The translations under genes were made by a program, and so were the position numbers. Below the pieces are notes generated by a model that was not told where the DNA came from, did no database searches, and worked only from the letters and a program-made list of their open reading frames with translations. Below are positions 1-9,300 of a stretch of DNA of 17,688 bases, in pieces (position 1 is the stretch's first letter; each line of letters starts with the position of its first letter). Source of the stretch: JBEKYH01 sp049511115 (GTDB lineage Bacteria; Planctomycetota; Phycisphaerae; Tepidisphaerales; Tepidisphaeraceae); contig JBEKYH010000040.1 of assembly GCA_049511115.1 (NCBI GenBank), forward strand, positions 1-17,688, in the 5' to 3' direction.

Positions 1-58
1 TGCCAGACTCGAATGACCTGTGTCGCGACACAGGTTGTCTTGATTCTGCTTGTATTTC
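1..58. repeat. 58-bp dispersed repeat, copy A, upstream of the giant gene
   Basis: Aligning this stretch by eye with 10577-10634 gives 54 of 58 identical bases with no gaps; the differences are at repeat positions 5, 18, 33 and 50. The copy contains a perfect 18-bp palindrome, CCTGTGTCGCGACACAGG, at 17-34. The two copies lie in the same orientation on either side of the 10-kb gene. The window starts exactly at the first matching base, so the repeat may extend further left. Similarity stops soon after position 58. Function is unknown. It could be a dispersed intergenic repeat, a protein-binding site, or the scar of a duplication or insertion. The short reading frame across it is shared by both copies but carries no recognisable protein signal. 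Confidence 0.8.
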
Positions 59-59
59 T

Positions 60-351
60 TTCTGACCTTGAAATGTTCGTGCCTTGTCATCCGCGACTAA
101 GGATTTCCTGCCGAAATGGCTTGACGTACTCCAAAGAATTAAGGGGATATGAAAGGCGGCTTCTCTTCATTATTTTTTGCTATTGGGAGCTCGCTCGGTT
201 ACAGTTTGGGACGAGACGCTACAGCGAAAATTCGGTTGATTGCGGCTAAGGCTCGGCACATCAAGGGTATGCGTTGTCTATTGGTCGCCTGCTTGCTGTC
301 GCGCGCTGAAGTGGCGCTGCGAGAATATCGCGTTTTTTTGGGGATTGGGAA
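60..351. other. Non-coding leader region of the giant gene
   Basis: Between repeat copy A and the ATG at 352 I see no convincing gene. The reading frames here are short, overlap one another and do not resemble known proteins. The stretch is less GC-rich than the rest of the window and has short T and A runs (for example around 172-178 and 333-339), as expected of an intergenic promoter and leader region. A weak purine-rich GGGGA at 340-344 lies 7 nt before the ATG at 352 and may serve as the ribosome binding site. Confidence 0.6.
177..205 (+). promoter_or_regulatory. Weak sigma-70-like promoter candidate
   Basis: TTGCTA at 177-182 and TACAGT at 200-205 are separated by 17 nt. Each hexamer matches the housekeeping consensus at four of six positions. 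A start just downstream would give a leader of roughly 140 nt. A second, poorer candidate is TTGACG at 121-126 with GGATAT at 145-150. Planctomycete promoters are poorly characterised and matches this weak occur by chance, so this is only a suggestion. Confidence 0.22.
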
Positions 352-3300
352 ATGCGAAATCGCAAAAAATATCGGGGGCGGGCCAAATCACGCGTTATTC
401 GAGCCTTCGAGAAAAATCCTCCTATGGAGGCGCTTGAGCAGCGCATTCTGCTGTCAGCGTTTCAGACGTTGCTGCCGCCGGGATTGACCACGGGGGCGCT
501 GACTCAACATGGCCAGGGAGCCATGAGCTTCAAGTTTTCTGTCGACAACGCCACGCCCGGCGAACTTACTCAATTCACCACGGTCGCAGGCGCAGGAAAT
601 ACTCAAGATAATGAAACGACCATTCAATTGTTCGACTCTAATGGCAACTCGCTTGCCTTCGCCGGCACGGGATCACCAAATGAGAGCATCAGCTACGCAC
701 TCCAATCCGGCCAAGTATACACGGTGTCGTTCCTGGACTCGATCATCAACGCCAGCGGAACCTCTCAGCTCACCTACAACATTAATACGGGTCCGCAGGC
801 GATGGCCGACACGGTGGCGATTAATCCGGCAACCGGCACAGCGACGCTGACGGCCGACGCCGCGCCAGATGCCTTCGTCGGGGCGGGCGATGTGCGCTAC
901 TTCCCCATCAGCTTCCTCGACGGCGGGTCCAGCGGGACCGTGGCGATCACCGCGGCAGCGCCGGACACCTCAGTTGACGCGACACTCTTTGACCTCGTTA
1001 ATGGTTCCTATCAGCAGATCGCCAACGGGACGGGACTGCCGACGCTTCCGGTTACGCCGCCGGCCGGGCAAAACCTCACCGATGGGACCTATCTTCTGGC
1101 CGTCAGCCCGTTGAATTACACGGCCCCGCCGCAAGCGTTCACGATCACGGCGTCCGCCTCATCATTGCTGGTGCCGGCCACAATCAACCCGAGTGCTGTC
1201 ACTGCTACCTTGCAGGAAAGTCTCCAAGTACCCGTCACAGGCCCACTCACAACCCAGAATGTTCTGGAATTCGCGCCGGAGGTATACGTTTTCACTGCCC
1301 CGGTCTCTGGTCCGCTGTCGGTGACTTCGTATAGCGAGCAATATGCCATCTACGGCCCCGGCGGATCAACCCTGCTGCAAGTCAGTAGCGGCGGGAGCAC
1401 TACGACGCTCAATGTGACAGCCGGTACGACTTATTATGTGGCGACTGTACCCAACGGCATAGACGGCGAATTAGATCTTTCCCAGGCCTACACACCGACC
1501 TTCATCGCCATTGGATCCTCGGCCGGCGAACAAACCGGGCTGGGGACGATCCCTTCCACTTTTAGCCTCACGCCGGCGTCCGGATCAGCCTTCATTGTCC
1601 TGCAACTAACCCCAAACGGAGGCTCGACTTTGACCCCCGAGCTTCAGGTTGGGGGACCGAACTTCGGCGATCAAATTAACGTGAATACCTATACGGCAAC
1701 TGGCCCGGGAAAGCCTTTGACGGTCGTGCTTCCCACGGATACTGGTCCGTACACCGTGCTTACGACCAGCACGGGTGGCACGGGAACCCAAACTCTTCAA
1801 TACCAGGCCATCACGCCGCCAGCGACGATACCGATCGATCAGCTCCCTACCGAGACGATTGGCGTCAATAGCGGAGGATTTACGACCACGGCCCAACCCG
1901 CGACACTGGGCGCCCCGGTCGGGGCACAGTTCTACGAGTTCGGACAGCAAGGCGTCACTACGCCCTCTTCCCTTACCGAGACCAGTAGCGGAGCGACGGC
2001 TGTGCTTTTGCATTATGTACAGAACGGCAGCGTCCTGCAGTTGGCGGATTCGGCCTCACCTTACGGCGGGAATTCAGCAAGCGTATCCGACGTACTGGCC
2101 AACAATACGTTGCAAGCGGTGGTGGCGCTGCCGGTCGGGTTTTCCAGCGCGGGAACCGTCGAAGTGTCCGTGGCCGGCCCGGCGCCGGCGCCGGCGGGCG
2201 TTGAAATGATCCCAAGTTCCAAAACCGTACTTAAAAACCTCCAGTTCGTCACCGAGTATTTTGACGATTTGACGATCAACAACGCGCAACTGACATCCGA
2301 TTCGCAGGTGCAATACTATTCTACGCAATTGCCATACAACCTGACGGATGCGGCCGACTATGTGACGTTCACCCCGGTCGCCAGCGCTACGCTGGCGGCA
2401 ACGGTCTCGGTTTACGAGTACAGCGCCGGGACGTCCACCCTGCTGGCCAGCGGGACCAACGCGCCGGGACAGCCGTTGTCGCTGATCATCCCCGTCGTCC
2501 CCACCGAAACGCTGAGTTTTCTCGTGCAGGCAATGAGCGGCGCGGCGGTTGCCGACGGGAAATACAACCTGGCGTTGGAAGTGGACACAACCAATCCGAA
2601 TTCTTTCCTGGTGACCCAGACCAGCTTTTATCCCTACACCAGCAACCAGACCAGCGGAAATAACTATCTGCCTAACGGCCTGACAATCACCTCGATCCCA
2701 TTCGGGTCAGCATCCGGGGTTGCCGGGGATTTTACCAGCAGCGTTGGTTACAGTTCCAACGGCACCGGTTCGATCCAGATGTTCAAGTTCTCGCCCCTGC
2801 AAGGCGTGCCGTTTGAAGTCTACACCACTGACACCGATGCCTCGGTCAACACCGATATCAACCTTTATTACCTGAACAGCAGCAACGTCTACACGGCGCT
2901 GGGCACGGGTTTAAGCCAGGACTATTACCCGGCGGACCGGTCGCAGGTGGACGCAAAGTTAATCGTGAACAACACGGATTTTGTTGCCAGCCAGACCGAT
3001 AACGCGACGACATTCTATGTAGTGGTGATGAACGAACAGGGAACTCAGGGTCGTTATCAAATCTACGCGACGGTACCGCCGGCGCCGGCATCCGAGGGAC
3101 CGGGAAATGAGCAGGACGCCGCGGATTTTGTGACTGGGGTGGACGATATAGTAGGCGAGAGCGCCAATCTTGAGGCGAGCGCCGCCGTCGTGAGCAACAA
3201 TGAGGTGTTGTCACTTCTGACTCCCGACGACATCGCTTCAGGCGCGGCCGCCACTCTCGACATTACTGGAGGCACCAACGGCGAATCCATCACGGTCAAG

Positions 3301-6300
3301 TTAACGGATACGTTAGTGTTTGATGGGATACACGAAACGATTACCCTTGCCACTTTAACGGGAACCTATAGCAGCTCCAATGGCCTGACGCTCAACGTGC
3401 CGTCCGGCATTTTAGGCCCCAGCGCGACAATTGGCGTTGAGGTTTCCTCCCCCACGTTTCCGTCGAGCGACCTGTTTTTGAACTTCGTGTTCCAGGGGGC
3501 GGCCGCGTCGGGGCCGGTGCCTCCGGGCACCATTACTAACATCAACGGAGGATTCAATTCGGCCTTCTCCCGGCTCGACCCTTCCCCACAGGGGATATTC
3601 CCGGACAACATCAGCTACCTATTCGAGTCCCCGACAAGCGGTACGCTCAAGGAGGAAGTGCTGAGCGTTGGGGTTACCGGGACCGTGGCCATTGACGTCT
3701 CCGCCTCGACCGGTTTGAGCAATATCGCCGTCGGCCTGTACTATTGCAGCGGGGCGCCGACGAACGAAAGCCTTCCCCCCTATTCCGAGGCCTATCTTGT
3801 TGATTACACAAACAACGGCAACGGCAATGGGAATTATACGATTAGCGACGACGTGGATGCCGGGACGTTTATCGTCGTGGTGTCCGGGACGGCCGCTTAC
3901 GGCAGTTCTCTCTCGATCAGCGGCAGTGTGCCGGCGTACAACGCGATTCAGGTGACGCCTGAGCCTTCGACCGGCACGACCGGTGTAACCGAACAGGTGA
4001 TCGATTCCAGCGGCTTCCCGACGGGCTACGTTCAGGGAACCTACGGGTTTCCTAACGGCGAGTTTGACACTCAATTCTACGAAGCGACGATCCCTCCCAA
4101 CGGGAACGGCCAACCTGTTTCCCTGACCATCATTGACAACGAAGACGGCGCCGCCAGTGAGCCATCGCCCGACGGCGAGGGACAGATCAGCGCGACGATC
4201 TGGAGCGATGTCAACGGGACGTTCACGCAAGTGGGCGCGGGCACGATACTCGTCAACGACGCCGCCAGCCCAGCCGTTTATCAGGGCACGCTGACGGCCA
4301 CCGACACGCCCACTTCCGGAACCGAATACTTTTTCGGCATCGACTTCAATGGATATTCGGGGAACGCGCATATCTCCATCAATACGCCTGTTTTCACCTC
4401 GGGCACACCCGATCTGGACGTCAACCAAATCCAATTGTCCCCTGCCAACGGCCAGACAATGGTCGTAACCACCATAAGCGATCATTCTCTGGCCCCATCG
4501 CCGGTCGCCATGGCGGAACTTTCGTTCACGAATATCTCGACGCCTGACGTGTTCGGGATAGAACCCCTTGGGCCCTACGGGAGTTATCAGATCACTCAAC
4601 TCTGGACGCCCGACAAGCCAAGCGATACGGTCACTTTCACCGCCGATCCGAATGATCAAATAAAAGAACTGACCAAGGCCAACAACGTGCTATCCGTTGC
4701 GTTATCAACAGTCGATAACAGCCTGCCGGCCATCACGATCGCGCTGGCGGACACGAAAATGACCGGGGAAAGTTCGGCCGGCCCGACCACGGGTGGTGGA
4801 ACCTGGGGCCGCTATATTTCCGGGGTGAGCGGCCAGTCGACCAACGTTCTGGTCAACGCCACCCAATCCAGCGGCGACATCTACCAGGTTACCGTGGGGG
4901 GTTTGGACTATACATATGCCCCCAATAGTGTCGGCGGAGTCTTCACCGGCAACCAGACCTACAGCACCACGGGATCGAACACGAGCGAATCCGAGAAGCT
5001 GCCGATTGATTTTGGTTCGCTGTATCCGACCTCATCATCGATCCCCAATCAGATTCAGTTCCAGGTGCTTGACCGGTACGGCCTGCGAAGCCCGCTCGGC
5101 ACACAAACCGTCGATGTCGTTCCCACTCCGCGGTTTTTTACGGGCACCTATCCCCCGCCTCCGGGGACAACCGGCAGCAACGGAGAGATCACCTTCAGCG
5201 CTGCCACCCATACGTTCAGCTTCGCTTTCGAGGACGATCTGGTCAACGAGTCGGACACCGTCAACAGCCTGCTCGGCACCACCGTCCCCGTTCTGGGCGA
5301 CAAGCAGAACGCGTTTCTGGTGCGGCTGTACGGTTCGGGCACTGCGGGGCTCAACCCCGGCTCGCAGGGCGCGACGATAAATCTGCCGCTCAGCGGCGAG
5401 GTCTCTCTCGAAGTCGTCAACAACAACGTATTCGACGAGACATACACCGGCAGCGCCAACCTCGGCAACGGCGTCACCTTCCACAGCAACATGGTGTTGA
5501 ACGGCCGCACGCTTGAGCCGGGAACTGCCACCGTCAGCCTTGATCTGAGCAACCTGAGTGTCTTCAACTACGAGACGCCGCTCATCCCGCTGTTCGCGTA
5601 CGGAATCCCGGGAATTGCGGCTATCGAAGCCGGGTTCAAGTTCGGCATCAACGCCGGTCTCAGTGCCGGGGCGACCCTTGGCCTTAACCCGGCGTTCCTC
5701 ACCAACCCGTCGCCGAGCACCCTGGACCTGGGCATCGCGTCCCCCACCTATATCGAGCCGAGCGTGGAGGGCACCGCATCAGTCGTGGGCGAGGTGAGTA
5801 TTTTGGGATTCGACATCGCCGACATCACTGGAACCGTCGGACTCAAGTTGAACATCATCATCGGCCTGGACAACAGCAATCCCGCCGCCGTGTTCCCGCC
5901 CGCCGATTTGCTGGGCGACCAGAGTCCCGGCGACCTCGGTGTCGCCGTCTCCGCCGACATCACGATCGGCCTGAGCGCCTCGGTCATCATCATCGGCAAC
6001 ATTTTCAGCTTCAACGACACGATACCGCTGGGGCTGCTCGTCGACGACGTGAACGACGGGATATTTCTGACCGATCCTCCAACAACGTCGGGCGGCCTTA
6101 ACAACTTCATACCGCCCGGTTCGGGGGCTTCGTCGGCAGACGCGGTGGCGGAGTTTGATGAGGCGCTGACCGACCCGGCCGCGCTGATTTCGCAGCTTAT
6201 TCCGCTTGCCGCGGGCAACGAAGTCGAGACCACCACCTCGGGCACTTCCCTCGTCGGGGCTTACCCGATCGATCCCACGCCGCAGATCGTCATTAACAAC

Positions 6301-9300
6301 ACTTCGGCCTCCGACACCGCGCTTTCGGTCCAGACCATTAACGCGGGGACACCGAGCTCGCCCCTGGCCAACCTGGAGGTCTCCACGCGGACCAACGGGA
6401 CCTGGTCGGCGCCTACGCTCCTGTCCGAAGCCAACGATGTATCCAAGCCGACGCTGGCACTGACCAACGGCAGCCCCGGCAACTCCGCCGCGGTGGTCGT
6501 GTATAGCGCCGACAGTGCGGCCGGCTCGCCCGCCGGACAGACCGTCAACCAGCGCCTCGACGACGAGGACATTCGCTTCCGCTACTTCAACGGAACCACC
6601 TGGGGACCAGAGCAAGTGGTCAGCACCGCCAACGATGAGCAGGATCCGAGCGTCGCCTTCAACTCAGGCGGAACCGGCGTGCTGGCCTGGGTTCAAAACT
6701 CCGACACTGCGCCGGTTAACAGCAGCGGCGATTTCGATACTGCCTCCAACCAGATCGACGCCAGCATCTGGCTCCCCGCAACCGATACCTGGTCAACCCC
6801 ATTGGCCGTCACGTCCACCAACGGCGTGGCCAACACCGACCCGGCCACGTTCGTCGACAGCTCCGGCAACCGCTACGTCGTCTGGGTGCAAGGCGCCGCC
6901 GCCGGCAACGAGTTGGCCTACAGCATGTACACCGGCTCAAGTTGGACGGCGCCCAAGCCGCTGCCCGTCCTCGGCTTGCCGGCGGGCCAATTCAACAGCG
7001 TCGCCATTGGCGCCGACACTGCCGGCCGTATCGACGTTCTATTCACTTATGGCGTTTCCAACAGCGATGGCACGTTTACATCGACGCTTTACAACCGCCC
7101 GACCACCCTCGCCGGCTTTACCAGCCCGGCCACCGTCGAGCAGGTGTCGAGCGGGGCGAACTACTCCGACCTCCAGGTCACCAATGCCGCCAATGGAACG
7201 CTGGTCGCCTACTGGGAACAGTCCGATGGCGTGAACAACCAGATATTCAGTTCGACGCTCTCTTACGTTGGCTCAGCCGATACCCCCTGGACGACCCCGA
7301 ATCAGTTGACCGATGATCCCAATGTCGCCATGGAACCGTCCCTCGCTGTTGACGGCAATGGCCTGCTTCAAGTCCTCTACGACAACGATCTGCCCTACAA
7401 CGGCATTTCCAATGGCAGCCCGACGGACCCATCCGTCGGCGCCCCTCTCGCAGCCGGCGTTGCGTCCAGCAGCGTGCAGGCGTTGCCGCAGTTTTCGTTT
7501 ACCAGCGGCCTCGCTTTCGCCAACTACACGACTGCGGCGCCGGCCGGAACGACCGTCACCGGCATTGCGACCATTACCAATCGCGGTTTCGCGACGGCTC
7601 CGGTCACGATCAGTGCGTATAGCGGCCTGCCCGCGACCGGTACGCTCGTCTCTTCGCAGACCGTCACCTTGGCCCCCGGCACGACCTTCAACATCTCCCA
7701 GTTATTCACTGTCGCCGCCGGCGACGCGACGTACTCCATCCAATTGACCACCCCGGGCGCACAGGCGTTCGATACGACTGAGAACCTTTCCACGGCGACC
7801 CTGAACGGGCTGGCAGACCTGAGCGCCGTCTCCCTTACGCCGTCGGATCCCAATCCTCAGCCGGGCGAAGCAATCACACTCACGGCCAACATTCAGAACC
7901 TGAGCACGATCGCCGTCGGCGCATTTACCGTCACGCTGTACAGCGGTGATCCGCTCGCTCCGCAGTTCCCCGTGACGGTGCTGGCGAACCAGCAGGTCAC
8001 GGGCATGTCCGGCTTGCAGGACCTGATGCTGAACTTCCCGGTAACGCTTCCAAGCGGGGCCGGCGATGACGTTTACACGGTCGTAGTCGACTCCGGCGCT
8101 CTCATCACTGAGAGCACCAGGGGAAACAACGAAGCTCGGTATGAAGTGGATTTCCAGGCCGATCCGGCCATCTATCCGACAACCGGCGTCGGTCCGGCCG
8201 TGACGGCTACCCTGCTGAACTCCAGCGGCCCGGATAACGTTGAGGTTGTCGTTGACGTGGCTAACCTGGGCACCGCGTCGATCGCTAATGTGCCGATTGA
8301 TTTATCATACGGCCTTTACGGCAGCGCGCTGACTGCCGTCGGCCAGCAGGTTATCGCGTCGCTCCCGGCAAACTCGACGGCGATACTGGAATTCTCTGCG
8401 ACGGGCGTGGCCGGCGATAATGTTTACCAGGCGTCGGTCGACCCATCGGTCCAGGCCCAGGACTTCAACCTCTCCGACAACGTTGGCACGACCGACCTGA
8501 ACGTGCAGGGTCTGGCCGATTTATCCGTGTCACAAAACGGAGTGTTCCCCAGCGCCTTCGCAGCAGGCAGTCCGCTGACCCTGAATGCCGTCATTAGTAA
8601 TTCCGGCATAGCCGGCGCCGCCGATGTTCCCGTGACGGTTCTGCTTACCAACACCGTTACTGGGTCGGATATGACCGTCGCAACCGCCTCCGTGAGCATC
8701 GCCGCATTCTCACAGCAGGATGTCTCCTTTCCGTTGAATACATCGGAGTGGGAGAATGGGTCGTACACGCTGACCATTGAGGTTGACCCCGGCCAGGTGA
8801 TTCCCCAGTCTTCACGGGCCGGCAACACGCTGGTGATCCCGATTACGATCACATCCCCGGTCATCATCTCCGCCCCGGTCGTCTATCTGTCGTACAACAG
8901 CGGATACTGCGATGTTTTCTACAACACTACTGGAACAGGCACGCCCGCCCAGCAGATACTCCTCTCAACGGCCAGCACGCTGGAAGTCACCCAGGGAAAC
9001 TTCGCCAACCAGACGCTGACGGTCAATTTCAGCAGCGGCGACCCGCTCCCCGCCGGCCAGTTGATCTACAGTCCCCCGGCCGGCGGAACCAACGCGCTTA
9101 ATATCATTGGCTCCATTTTTTCCGACGCAGTCGGTGTGACAGGCTCGACCGTGACGATCAGCAACGTCTATGGTTCCGCTGCCATCGCATACTCGGGCGT
9201 CTCCTCCATCACGTTCAACGGCAACGGGGGCAACGACACATTGACCCAGCAAACCCAGCCCGGCGGCGAAGCCAGCTTGGTCTTCTACCAACCTACGGCG

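Noticed and set aside
13..249. Plus-strand frame starting in repeat copy A, with a similar start (MTCVATQVVLIL) in copy B
   Set aside because: The shared residues come only from the 58-bp repeat. The two frames diverge straight after it, there is no ribosome binding site and there is no recognisable domain.
2170..2200. GCCGGC-rich microrepeat in the giant gene
   Set aside because: It encodes a short Pro-Ala linker (AGPAPAPAG) between modules; a similar linker occurs near 3074. It is explained by protein sequence and not by a DNA element.
3619..4659. 346-codon open frame on the minus strand inside the giant gene
   Set aside because: It lies opposite a continuous, domain-bearing gene, its product is Arg/Gly/Val-rich without motifs, and long antisense frames are expected in GC-rich coding DNA.
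5779..6615. 278-codon minus-strand frame inside the giant gene
   Set aside because: It is antisense to the beta-strand and propeller region, has low-complexity Arg/Gly/Val composition and shows no motif.
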